This document shows positions 1-8,139 of a stretch of DNA of 37,604 nt, piece by piece. Both the position numbers and the translations under genes were made by a program. The notes under the pieces are model-generated. The model was not told where the DNA came from, did not search any database, and saw only the letters and a program-made list of their open reading frames with translations. Source of the DNA: Variovorax sp. E3 (GTDB taxonomy: Bacteria; Pseudomonadota; Gammaproteobacteria; Burkholderiales; Burkholderiaceae_C); NCBI RefSeq assembly GCF_016082275.1, contig NZ_MOWM01000066.1:1-37604 (forward strand). The letters are read 5' to 3'. How positions within the stretch are numbered: the first letter of the stretch is position 1; every line of letters begins with the position of its first letter.

Positions 1-1253
1 GCCGTGGCCGGTGCGCTGCGGCCGAGGTTGGCCGCGACGATGCGGTCGACTTCGGCGTCGGCGCCGCGGTCGAGCTGGCTGTAGACGGCCGTCTGCGTCA
101 GCGCGGTGGCGCGCGGCGCGTCGGCGAGCATCTTGCCGCTCTTGGACGAGATGTCGATCTCGGCGTCCATCGACAGGCCGATGCGCAGCGGGTTGGCCTT
201 GAGCTGCTCGGGGTCGAGCGCGATGCGCACGGGCACGCGCTGCACCACCTTGATCCAGTTACCGGTGGCGTTCTGCGCGGGCAGCAACGCGAACGCGCTG
301 CCGGTGCCCACGCCCAGGCCCGCGACCTTGCCGGTGTACTCGACCTTCTTGCCGTACACGTCGGCGGTGAGCTTCACGGGCTGGTCGATGCGGATGTTGC
401 GCAGCTGCACTTCCTTGAAGTTGGCGTCGACCCACAGCTGGTTGAGCGGCACGATCGACATCATCGGCGTGCCGGCGGCCACGCGCTGGCCCAGTTGCAC
501 GGTGCGCTTGGCGACGTAGCCGTCGACCGGCGCGGGCATGGCCACGCGCTGGGTGGCCAGGTAGGCCTCGCGCACCTTGGACGCGGCGGCCAGCACGCTG
601 GGGTGCTGCGCCACGCTGGTGCCTTCGGTCAGCGACTGGTTGCTGACCAGCGCTTCCTTGGCGGCGACCACGCCGGCCTGCGCCGCGGCGAGCGCGCTCT
701 TGGCGGTGTCCAGTTGCGTCTCGGCGTGGTTGAGTTCTTCCTTCGACACGGCGCCGTTGCCCGACAGCGCGCGGCGGCGCTGCAGGTCGTCCTGCGCCTT
801 GGCGATGTCGCTCTGCGCCTTGACGATGTCCGACTGGCGCAGCGTGACTTGCGCGGCCAGCGAGCCGTTGTTGGCGTACAGCGTGCGCACCTGGCGCACG
901 GCCTGCGCGAGCGCGGCCTCGGCCTGCTCCAGCGCCACCTTGGCGTCGGCCGGGTCGAGCTGCACCAGCGGCTGGCCGGCCTTGACGAAGTCGGTGTCGT
1001 CGGCGCCGATGGCCATGACGGTGCCGCCGATCTGCGGCGTGATCTGGATCACGTTGCCCGAGACGTAGGCGTTGTCGGTGTCCTCGTAGTGGCTGGCGAC
1101 CAGCCATTCGTAGAGGCCCCAGCCGCCGCCGGCGACGATGACCACGGCGGCCAGCGCGGTGAGTGCGCGGCGGCGCTTGCCATTGCCGGCGGGCGCCTCG
1201 GGGGTAACGGGAGCTGTCGAGGCAGCGGGCGTCGGAGTGTTGTTATCGCTCAT
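1..1253 (-). CDS. emrA: EmrA/HlyD-type efflux membrane-fusion protein (3' end cut by window edge)
   Basis: This is the periplasmic adaptor of a tripartite multidrug efflux pump, which links an inner-membrane transporter (EmrB type, presumably just outside the window) to the outer-membrane channel encoded upstream. The frame opens at ATG 1253-1251 and stays open to base 1, giving about 417 codons, so only the last few residues are probably missing. A short proline/alanine-rich cytoplasmic head is followed by one membrane segment (around residues 28-45, ending in GGGWGLYEWL). Next come the barrel/lipoyl motif SHYEDTDNAYVSGNVIQITP, an Ala/Gln-rich coiled-coil hairpin, and a second lipoyl half with PVDGYVAKR. 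The EDTDNAYV signature is typical of EmrA. The gene lies 43 bases after the OMF gene and is probably co-transcribed with marR. The reading frame is intact, unlike its upstream neighbour. Confidence 0.9.
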   Translation of the reverse strand, partial: MSDNNTPTPAASTAPVTPEAPAGNGKRRRALTALAAVVIVAGGGWGLYEWLVASHYEDTDNAYVSGNVIQITPQIGGTVMAIGADDTDFVKAGQPLVQLDPADAKVALEQAEAALAQAVRQVRTLYANNGSLAAQVTLRQSDIVKAQSDIAKAQDDLQRRRALSGNGAVSKEELNHAETQLDTAKSALAAAQAGVVAAKEALVSNQSLTEGTSVAQHPSVLAAASKVREAYLATQRVAMPAPVDGYVAKRTVQLGQRVAAGTPMMSIVPLNQLWVDANFKEVQLRNIRIDQPVKLTADVYGKKVEYTGKVAGLGVGTGSAFALLPAQNATGNWIKVVQRVPVRIALDPEQLKANPLRIGLSMDAEIDISSKSGKMLADAPRATALTQTAVYSQLDRGADAEVDRIVAANLGRSAPAT

Positions 1254-1296
1254 GATGAAGTTCTTTCCGAAGACGAGGAAGGCGTATCTGTTCAGT

Positions 1297-2771
1297 TCAG
1301 TTCACTGCGGCTGACGGTGCCGCTGCCGTGGCGGTGGCCGGGGGCTGCCAGCCGCCGCCCAGCGCGCGCGCCAGGCCGACCTGCGTGTCGAGCGCCCGCG
1401 CGGCGAGATCGACCGCCAGTCGGCGTTGCGCCAGCACGGAGGTTTCCGCGGTCAGCACATTGAGGTAGTTGCCCAGGCCCGCGCGGTAGCGCTGCACGGC
1501 AATGTCGTAGGCGCTTCGGCAGCGGTCTGCGCGGCGCGTTGTTCGGCCTGCTGGCGCGCGATCGACTGCGCGCTCGTGACCTGGTCGGCCGCGTCGCGCA
1601 CGGCGTCGATCACGGTGGCGTTGTAGCTTTCGATGGCCACGTCGAGGTCGGCCGACTTGCCGCGCAAGTTGGCGCGCAGCTTGCCGCCCTCGAAGATCGG
1701 CAGGCTGATGGCCGGGCCCACGCCCCACTGCTCGCTGCCCGACTTCAGGAGCTTGCCGAAGCCCAGGCTCTGGAAGCCGACGAAGGCCGTGAGGTTCACG
1801 TTGGGATAGAACAGCGTCTTGGCGTTGGCCACGTCGCTGCTGGCCGCTTCGACGCGCCAGCGCGCGGCGGCGATGTCGGCGCGGCGGCCCAGCAGGTCGG
1901 CGGGAATGTTGGCCTGCAGCGCAATCGGCTTGACCTCGCCCAGCAGCGGCGGCTTGAGCGACTGCGACACGTTGGGCTGGCCCACGAGCGCGTCGAGCGC
2001 ATGCTGCTGCAGCGCGATCTGTTCGTTGAGCGCTTCGATCTGCTGGCGCGCCTCGGGCAGGCCGCCTTCGCTCTGGCGCAGTTCGAGGCGGGTGTCCAGG
2101 CCGGCCGACACGCGGTCGCGCACGAGCTTGAGGGTTTCGTCGCGCTGCGCCAGCGTGCGCTTGGCCACGGTGAGCTGGTCGTTCAGGCGGGCCCACTGGA
2201 AGTAGCTGCGCGCCACGTTGCTCGCAAGCAGCACGCGGGCGGCATCGGCATCGGCGGCCGTGGCGTTGGCCGCGCCGATGGCGGTGTCCAGCGCGGTGCG
2301 GTTCTTGCCGAAGAAGTCGAGCTCCCAGCTCGCGCCCAGCTGCAGCAGGCCGATGTTCTGGATCGAGCCGCCCAGCGGTGCCGGGTAGATGTAGTTGCTG
2401 TTGAACTTCTGGCGGTTCAGGTCGAGCTCGGCATTGACCTTGGGCTTGAGGGCCGCGCCGGCGATGTCGGCCGATGCCTGCGCGCGCGTGAGGCGGGCCT
2501 GGGCGATCTGCAGGTTCGGGTTGCCGGCCACGGCCTGGTCGATCAGCGTGTTGAGCTGGCCGTCGCCGAAGGCGAGCCACCATTGGCTGTCCAGGCGCGA
2601 CACCGGCACCGCGGCGCTGTCGGGGGCAATGCCCAGCGACGTGGCGTCGCGCAGCTTGGCCTGCGCGCCGATGCCGGCCATGTCGGCGCAGCCGGCCAAT
2701 GCGACCACCAGCAACGCGGCGGCCACGACGGGGGTGCGACGCACAGCGCGCACGGCGAGGGAATCAGTCAT
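1297..2771 (-). CDS. NodT/OprM-family outer-membrane efflux lipoprotein, with a 1-base deletion
   Basis: This is the outer-membrane channel of the efflux pump (RND/EmrAB-type OMF). The ATG at 2771-2769 is preceded by a strong Shine-Dalgarno GGAGA five bases upstream, and it overlaps the end of marR by 8 bases, which indicates translational coupling. The N-terminus has a lipoprotein signal peptide with lipobox LAGC, predicting lipid anchoring. OEP repeats follow (QWWLAFGDGQLNTLIDQA, then LGASWELDFFGKNR and the second half WGVGPAISLPIFEGGKLRA). The frame is broken near base 1512. One frame ends ...EQRAAQTAAEA and the next continues YDIAVQRYRAGLGNYLNVL to the TGA at 1299-1297. Adding one base (GAA GCn GCC TAC) restores a normal protein of about 491 residues. 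The conserved tail argues for a sequence error rather than a real pseudogene. Confidence 0.88.
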
Positions 2772-3306
2772 TTTTATCTCCACGGGCCGCGAGAGCCTGT
2801 GCGTTGTCGAGGATGCGGCGCAAGTAACCCTTGAGCTGCTCCCATTCCTCGGTGGTGAAACCTGCAAGATGTTCGTTTTGCACACGGCTGAGCACGTACG
2901 GCACTTCCTTGGCGGCGGCACGGCCTTCGTCGGTGAGTTCGATGTTGACGACGCGGCGGTCTTCGAGCGAGCGCACGCGGCGGCACAGGCCCTTGGCCTC
3001 GAGGCGGTCGAGCAGGCGCGTCATGGCGCCGGTGTCGAGCTCGCAGGCACGGGCCAGTTCGGCCACGGTGGTGGCGGCGCCCACGTGCAACTTGTACAGG
3101 GGCACCCATTGCGGATAGGTCGGGCTGCCGGGCTCGCACATGCGGGTCTCGACCGACTGGCCGACCGCCGTCACGATGCGCCGCATCAGGTAGCCGATGC
3201 TGTCTTCGGCCCGATAGGTCTCGGCCCGGTAGAACGACGCGGCCGGCACGCGCCGCTCAGCGTCGGCGGTGACCGAGGAGTCTTGGGGGGAGGTGGCATC
3301 GCTCAT
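2764..3306 (-). CDS. MarR-family transcriptional repressor of the efflux operon
   Basis: This 180-residue winged-helix regulator probably represses its own operon and releases DNA when it binds a phenolic or drug-like ligand. Helix-turn-helix and wing residues are visible in TVAELARACELDTGAMTRLLDRL and RRVRSLEDRRVVNIELTDEG, the MarR hallmark. Dimerisation helices lie at both ends. The gene is first in the order marR, outer-membrane channel, emrA. Its stop codon overlaps the channel start (AATGACTGA). No Shine-Dalgarno precedes the ATG at 3306-3304. Instead the ATG lies 7 bases from a consensus -10 box, so the message may be leaderless. The next in-frame ATG is at residue 41, inside the conserved domain, which makes an internal start unlikely. 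Confidence 0.9.
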   Translation of the reverse strand: MSDATSPQDSSVTADAERRVPAASFYRAETYRAEDSIGYLMRRIVTAVGQSVETRMCEPGSPTYPQWVPLYKLHVGAATTVAELARACELDTGAMTRLLDRLEAKGLCRRVRSLEDRRVVNIELTDEGRAAAKEVPYVLSRVQNEHLAGFTTEEWEQLKGYLRRILDNAQALAARGDKND

Positions 3307-3313
3307 GGGTCAA

Positions 3314-3342
3314 ATATTAGCTGCCGAGGCAATTATTGTCAA
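3314..3342 (-). promoter_or_regulatory. marR operon promoter with a palindromic operator in the spacer
   Basis: On the minus strand, TTGACA (3342-3337) and TAATAT (3319-3314) are separated by exactly 17 bases, a near-consensus sigma-70 promoter. The imperfect palindrome TAATTGCC-TC-GGCAGCTA (3335-3318) fills the spacer and touches the -10 box. A MarR dimer bound there would block RNA polymerase, so autorepression is inferred. Predicted transcription start is about 3307, one base before the ATG. Confidence 0.72.
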
Positions 3343-3370
3343 GGCTACCTTTGTAGGGGCAAGGGATCGT

Positions 3371-3376
3371 TAGAAT
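3371..3376 (+). promoter_or_regulatory. -10 box of a probable leaderless promoter for the ABC exporter
   Basis: TAGAAT lies exactly six bases before the ATG at 3383, so transcription would begin at the A of the start codon. No Shine-Dalgarno is present. A convincing -35 was not found at the usual distance (CCTTTG at 3348-3353 is the closest), so this is an inference from the -10 box and its spacing. Confidence 0.45.
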
Positions 3377-3382
3377 CCCGGC

Positions 3383-5167
3383 ATGGCTTCTACCCCTCCG
3401 TCTTCCATGGCCAAGGGCTCGCCCCGGTCGCTGTCGGGCCTGAGCCCTTTTCTTCGCCCCTACCGGGTCCAGATCGTCCTGGCGGCGCTCTTTCTGGTGA
3501 TGGCGGCGGTGACCACGCTGGTTTTTCCTATCGCCCTGCGCAGCCTGATTGACGGCGGCTTGATCAACCCCGACAAAGGCGCCCAGACCATGGCGCTGCG
3601 CGAGCACTTCGGCGCCCTCTTCGCCGTGGCCGTGGCGCTGGGGCTTTTCTCGGCGGCGCGCTTCTATACGGTGAGCTGGCTGGGCGAACGCGTCACGGCC
3701 GACATCCGCAACGCGGTCTACGGCCACGTGCTCAAGCAGAGCCCGGCCTTCTTCGAGACCACGCAGACCGGCGAGGTGCTGTCGCGCCTGACGGCCGACA
3801 CCACGCTGGTCCAGACCGTCGTCGGCTCGTCGCTGAGCATGGGCCTGCGCAACGCGGTGATGGGCGTGGGCGCGCTGGCGGTGCTGGTGTGGACCAACCC
3901 CTACGTGATGGTGCAGGTGCTGGGCATCCTGGTGCTGGTGGTGCTGCCGAGCATGTGGTTCGGCCGCCGCGTGCGCAAGCTGTCGCGCGCCAGCCAGGAC
4001 CGCGTGGCCGATTCGAGCGCCATCGCCGCCGAGGTGCTGAACGCGATTCCGGTGGTGCAGAGCTACACGGCCGAAGGCCGCGAGGCCGCGCGCTTCAACG
4101 GCTCGACCGAGAACGCCTTTCGCACCGCCGTGCGCCGCACGCGGGCGCGCTCGGTGCTGGTGGCGTTCATCATCATCGCCACGTCGGCGGCGCTGCTCTG
4201 GGGCCTGTACCAGGGCACGCAAGCGGTGCTGCGCGGCGACATCACGGCCGGCCACCTGGGACAGACCGTGGTGTACGTCGCCATCCTGGCCAGCGCCACC
4301 GCCGTGCTCGGCGAGGTCTATGGCGACCTGCTGCGCGCCGCCGGCGCCACCGAGCGCCTGATGGAGCTGCTGCATGCGCCCGCGGCCATCGTCTCGCCGA
4401 CCCGCCCCGCCGACGCGCCCGTTCCGGCGGCCGGCAGCGCCATCCGCTTCGATGCGGTGACCTTCCACTACCCGTCGCGGCCCGGCACGCCGGCGCTGCG
4501 CGATTTCAACCTCGACGTGGCGCCCGGCGAAACCGTGGCGCTGGTCGGCTCGAGCGGCGCGGGCAAGAGCACGGTGTTCCAGCTGCTGCTGCGCTACTAC
4601 GACCCGCAATCGGGCCGCCTCGTGCTCGACGGCACGCCGCTGGCCTCGCTCGCCCTGTCCGACCTGCGCACCCGCATCGGCCTGGTGCCGCAGGACGCGG
4701 TGATCTTCTCGGCCAGCGCGTTCGAGAACATCCGCTACGGCCGCCCCGAGGCCACCGCCGACGAGGTGCACGCCGCCGCGCGCGCGGCCTTCGCCCACGA
4801 CTTCCTGCAGGCCCTGCCCGAGGGCTACGACACCTTCCTGGGCGAGCGCGGCGTGCGCCTGTCGGGCGGCCAGCGTCAGCGCATCGCGATTGCACGGGCC
4901 ATTCTCAAGAACCCGCCGCTGCTGCTGCTGGACGAGGCCACCAGCGCGCTCGACGCCGAAAGCGAGCGCATGGTGCAGGCCGCGCTGGAATCGGCGATGG
5001 AAGGCCGCACCACGCTCGTGATCGCGCACCGGCTGGCGACGGTGCAGAAGGCCGACCGCATCATCGTGCTGGACCACGGCGGCATCGTCGAACAAGGAAC
5101 GCACGCGACGCTGGTCGCGCAAGGCGGGGTGTATGCGCGCCTTGCGGCGCTGCAGTTCACGGCCTGA
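3383..5167 (+). CDS. MsbA-related ABC exporter, fused membrane and ATPase domains
   Basis: This 594-residue half-transporter should act as a homodimer in the inner membrane and export a lipid or hydrophobic compound; the substrate is not known. Six membrane helices fill residues 20-310. The ATPase domain follows, with Walker A GSSGAGKST (residues 389-397), Q-loop VPQDAV, signature LSGGQ (493-497), Walker B LLLLDEATSALD (DE 517-518) and H-loop histidine 549. Length and domain order match the MsbA-related group. No kinase or lipid-synthesis gene is adjacent, so it need not be the essential lipid A flippase. It diverges from marR, which would suggest joint control with the efflux operon, though only marR has a clear operator. 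The start at 3383 is preferred over the ATG at 3407 because of the -10 box six bases before it. Confidence 0.9.
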   Translation: MASTPPSSMAKGSPRSLSGLSPFLRPYRVQIVLAALFLVMAAVTTLVFPIALRSLIDGGLINPDKGAQTMALREHFGALFAVAVALGLFSAARFYTVSWLGERVTADIRNAVYGHVLKQSPAFFETTQTGEVLSRLTADTTLVQTVVGSSLSMGLRNAVMGVGALAVLVWTNPYVMVQVLGILVLVVLPSMWFGRRVRKLSRASQDRVADSSAIAAEVLNAIPVVQSYTAEGREAARFNGSTENAFRTAVRRTRARSVLVAFIIIATSAALLWGLYQGTQAVLRGDITAGHLGQTVVYVAILASATAVLGEVYGDLLRAAGATERLMELLHAPAAIVSPTRPADAPVPAAGSAIRFDAVTFHYPSRPGTPALRDFNLDVAPGETVALVGSSGAGKSTVFQLLLRYYDPQSGRLVLDGTPLASLALSDLRTRIGLVPQDAVIFSASAFENIRYGRPEATADEVHAAARAAFAHDFLQALPEGYDTFLGERGVRLSGGQRQRIAIARAILKNPPLLLLDEATSALDAESERMVQAALESAMEGRTTLVIAHRLATVQKADRIIVLDHGGIVEQGTHATLVAQGGVYARLAALQFTA

Positions 5168-5171
5168 GCGG

Positions 5172-5192
5172 GCCCGGCCTGGCTGGCCGGGC
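5172..5192. terminator. Hairpin between convergent genes
   Basis: GCCCGGCC-TGGCT-GGCCGGGC forms a perfect 8-bp GC stem with a 5-base loop. It starts 5 bases after the exporter stop and lies just past the stop of the convergent DUF1178 gene. There is no T-run on either side, so it may be a bidirectional pause or RNA-end stabiliser rather than a full intrinsic terminator. Confidence 0.5.
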
Positions 5193-5198
5193 AGCCGG

Positions 5199-5663
5199 TT
5201 ATTGCAGGGTTTCCTTGAGCGCCGCCGGTAGCGGCAGCGCCATCACCGGAATGCCCTCGTCGAGCAGCGCTTCGGTCTGCTCAGGCGTGGCCTGCCCACG
5301 GATGCCGCGCTCCTCGGCCTCGCCGTAGTGCATCTTGCGGGCCTCGTCGGCAAAACGGTCGCCGACGTCTTCGGTCTTCGCGAGCACTTCGCGCACGGCG
5401 CGCATCCAGCGGGCTTCGGGCGAGGCGGCGCGTTGTTCGGCCGGCACCTGCGCGCCTGCAACGGATGCGGCGGCAGCCTCCTGCGGGGCCTTGGGATTGC
5501 CGAGGTTCAGGCGCGGCGCGCTCAGCAGCTTGACCACGGCGGTGTCGCCGCAGACCGGGCACTCGACCAGCCCGCCCGCCAACTGGGTCTCGAAAGCCTC
5601 GTTGGACGCGAACCAGCCCTCGAAGCCGTGGCCGAGCGTGCAGCGGAGATCAAGAACCTTCAT
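5199..5663 (-). CDS. DUF1178 family protein with a zinc-ribbon-like N-terminus
   Basis: This 154-residue protein has no known function. It begins MKVLDLRCTLGHGFEGWF and carries C8, H12 and the pair CPVCG (C35, C38), a pattern suggesting a small zinc-binding ribbon as in FmdB-like regulators. The rest is a charged helical region (EVLAKTEDVGDRFADEARKM), typical of the DUF1178 family in Alpha- and Betaproteobacteria. It lies 7 bases after the Nudix gene and is likely in the same transcript. A GATAAT sequence overlapping the Nudix stop and six bases before this ATG could give a second, leaderless message. Start choice is supported by the conserved MKVLDL beginning. Confidence 0.85.
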   Translation of the reverse strand: MKVLDLRCTLGHGFEGWFASNEAFETQLAGGLVECPVCGDTAVVKLLSAPRLNLGNPKAPQEAAAASVAGAQVPAEQRAASPEARWMRAVREVLAKTEDVGDRFADEARKMHYGEAEERGIRGQATPEQTEALLDEGIPVMALPLPAALKETLQ

Positions 5664-5669
5664 GCGCGG

Positions 5670-5675
5670 ATTATC
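5670..5675 (-). promoter_or_regulatory. Possible -10 box for a leaderless DUF1178 transcript
   Basis: GATAAT (minus strand 5675-5670) is followed by six bases and the ATG of DUF1178, and includes the TAA stop of the Nudix gene. No good -35 was seen. It matters mainly because the same spacing recurs at the exporter, marR and tsaD starts. Confidence 0.3.
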
Positions 5676-6282
5676 CCGCGCTGCCTTCAGGAGGCAGGGC
5701 CTTCCAGTCCAGTGCCCATGCGCCCGAAAGGACGTTCTGCAGCCACAGGGTGCAGGTCAGCGTCTTGGCGTCGGTCACGGTGCCGTCGCGGCACCAGCCG
5801 GACAGCTCGTCGGGCGTGGCCGTGAACACGTCGAGGAACTCGCCGTGGTCGAGCTGGCGCTCGCCGAGCGACAGGCCGCGCGCGAAGTAGATGTGGATGA
5901 TTTCGGTCGAGTACGCCACCGCCAGGTGCATGGCGCCGGCATGCGCCCATTCGCGCGCGGTGTAGCCGGTTTCCTCGAGCAGCTCGCGCCGGCCGCAGAC
6001 GAAGGGGTCTTCGCCCGCGTCGATCTTGCCGGCCGGGAACTCGACCATCACGTGGCCCACGGGATAGCGGAACTGGCGCTCCAGCACCACGCGGCCGTCG
6101 TCCAGCAGCGGAATCACCACCACCGCGCCCGGATGCAGCACGTACTCGCGCGTGGCGTTGTGGCCGTCGGGCAGGCGGATGGTGTCGCGCCTGGCGTGCA
6201 GGAAGTTGCCCTTGAAGAGCTCCTCGCTCTTCACGAGCTCTTCACGCAGGTGCGAATCGGTGGTGCCGGTGGATGAGGTCAT
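5671..6282 (-). CDS. Nudix hydrolase, ADP-ribose pyrophosphatase type
   Basis: The protein (203 residues) probably cleaves ADP-ribose or related nucleoside diphosphate sugars to AMP and a sugar phosphate. A perfect Nudix box, GX5EX7REUXEEXGU, occupies residues 85-107, with the metal-binding REllEE at 99-104. Upstream, GAVVVIPLLDDGRVVLERQ and FRYPVGHVMVEFPAGKID match the NudF/ADPRase subgroup. It lies 7 bases from DUF2818 and 7 from DUF1178, in a tail of the nuo transcript. A link to NAD turnover next to complex I is tempting but only suggested by position. Confidence 0.9.
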   Translation of the reverse strand: MTSSTGTTDSHLREELVKSEELFKGNFLHARRDTIRLPDGHNATREYVLHPGAVVVIPLLDDGRVVLERQFRYPVGHVMVEFPAGKIDAGEDPFVCGRRELLEETGYTAREWAHAGAMHLAVAYSTEIIHIYFARGLSLGERQLDHGEFLDVFTATPDELSGWCRDGTVTDAKTLTCTLWLQNVLSGAWALDWKALPPEGSAG

Positions 6283-6289
6283 GTCGTCG

Positions 6290-6595
6290 TCAGTGCCTGT
6301 GTTTCATCAGGTAGCGCCAGGTGAACCCCGGAAAGGCCAGCACGATGAACAGCGCGCCGGTCACCGCATAGAACTCCCAGCCCTGCGGCGCGATCTGCCC
6401 TGCCCTGCGCTCGAACAGCAGCCCGACGGCGCCGGCCAGAAAGTACAAGACCACCAGCTCGGCGAGCCGCACCGCCAGCGACTTCGGTGAAGTCGGCAGC
6501 GGCACGACGCCGAACAGGCGGTCGTTGAAGAACGGCAGGTTGGCGGCCACGAGGGCCACCAGCAGCACGACCCAGACAGACGCGGTTTGCGACAC
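6290..6595 (-). CDS. DUF2818 family small membrane protein
   Basis: This 101-residue protein of unknown function has about three hydrophobic segments (VWVVLLVALVAANLPFF near the N-terminus, VVLYFLAGAVGLLFE in the middle, FYAVTGALFIVLAFPGF near the end) and ends in a basic tail. The family is typically found directly after nuoN in Betaproteobacteria, as here (31 bases after nuoN). That conserved position suggests an accessory or assembly role for complex I, but there is no direct evidence in the sequence. Confidence 0.82.
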   Translation of the reverse strand: MSQTASVWVVLLVALVAANLPFFNDRLFGVVPLPTSPKSLAVRLAELVVLYFLAGAVGLLFERRAGQIAPQGWEFYAVTGALFIVLAFPGFTWRYLMKHRH

Positions 6596-6626
6596 CTTGG
6601 AGGACGAACGACGGGCCGGGGCCGCG

Positions 6627-8115
6627 TCAGTGGGCCAGGGTGGCCACGATCGCGTCGTAGCACAGCGTCATGAGGCCGCCGGGCACGATGCCCAGGATCA
6701 GGATCAGCGCGCCGTTGATCGTCAGCACCATGCGCACGTCGCGCGGGGCCGACACGGTGGTGGCCGTGACGGGCGCGTCGAAGTACATGACCTTGACCAC
6801 GCGCAGGTAGTAGAACGCGCCGATCAGCGACATGATCACCGCGAACACGGCCAGGCCGATGTAGATGGCGTGGCCCGAGGCGATCAGCGCCTGCAGCACC
6901 GCCAGCTTGGCGTAGAAGCCGACCAGCGGCGGCAGGCCGGCCAGCGAGAACATCGCGATGGCCATCACGCCGGCGTACAAGCGGGCTGCGCTGGTTCAGG
7001 CCGGCCAGGTCGGTGATCTCTTCGCTTTCGAAGCCTTCGCGCGCCAGCAGCAGGATGATGCCGAAGCTCGCCAGCGTGGTCAGCACGTAGGTCACGATGT
7101 AGAACATCGAGGCGCTGTAGGCGTACTGGGCGTTGTAGGTGCCCTGCTGGTCCGAACCGGCGACCAGGCCCAGCAGCATGAAGCCCATCTGCGAGATCGT
7201 CGAATACGCCAGCATGCGCTTGAGGTTGCTCTGCGCAATGGCGGCCAGGTTGCCCACCAGCAGCGAGGCGATGGCCAGCACGGCCAGCATCTGCTGCCAG
7301 TCGATGGCCAGCGGCTGCAGTGCGTCGACCAGCAGGCGGATGATGATGGCGAAGGCTGCCAGCTCGGGCGCCGCGCCGATCAGCAGCGTGATCGCGGTCG
7401 GCGCGCCCTGGTAGACGTCGGGCACCCACATGTGGAACGGCGCGGCGCCCACCTTGAATGCCAGGCCGGCCACGATGAACACCAGGCCGAACACCAGCAC
7501 CTGGTGGTTCACCTTGCCGCTCGCGATGGTCTTGAACACTTCGTTGACGTCCAGCGAACCGGTGGCGCCGTACATCATCGACAGGCCGTACAGCAGGAAG
7601 CCGCTGGCCATGGCGCCGAGCACGAAGTACTTCATGGCGGCTTCGCTGGCGGTCGCGTTGTCGCGGCGCAGCGCCACCAGCGCGTAGCTCGACAGCGTGA
7701 GCAGTTCCAGGCCCAGGTAGATCAGCAGGAAGTTGCTGCCCGAGATCATCACGAACATGCCCAGCAGCGCGAACATGCTGATGGTGAACATCTCGCCGCC
7801 GCGCAGCATCTCGCGGTCGGCCGCATACGGACGGCCGTAGACCAGCGTGACCATCAGGGCCACGGTGGCGAAGCACTTGAGCCAGTTGCCCATCGGGTCG
7901 CTGACGACCATGCCGCCGAAGCCGTAGGCCGTCTTGCCGTCGTAGGCCTGCAGGCCCGACAGCACGGCGACCACGCCCAGCGTGAGCAGCGTCAGCACAT
8001 AGGTGCGGGTGCGGCGATGGCTCGTGGTGGACAGGTCGACCAGTGCAATGATGCAGGTCATGACCAGCAACACGATTTCGGGGTAGATCGTGACCCAGCT
8101 GATTTTGTCAATCAT
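6627..8115 (-). CDS. nuoN: NADH-quinone oxidoreductase subunit N, with a 1-base insertion
   Basis: NuoN is an antiporter-like, proton-pumping membrane subunit of respiratory complex I. The start MIDKISWVTIYPEIVLL is at 8115. About 14 helices are expected and the central motif with conserved lysines (VAGLAFKVGAAPFHMWVPDV) is present. The frame changes near base 6980. The first part ends ...DLAGLNQRSPL and the second continues YAGVMAIAMFSLAGLPPLVG to the stop at 6627. Counting shows a surplus of one base (CTTG for CTG would restore Pro-Leu-Tyr) or a loss of two, unlike the other genes here, which each lack one base. Restored length is about 496 residues, normal for NuoN. It is the last nuo gene. 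Confidence 0.93.
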
Positions 8116-8139
8116 CTCGTTCTCTTCTTCAGCGTGGAA

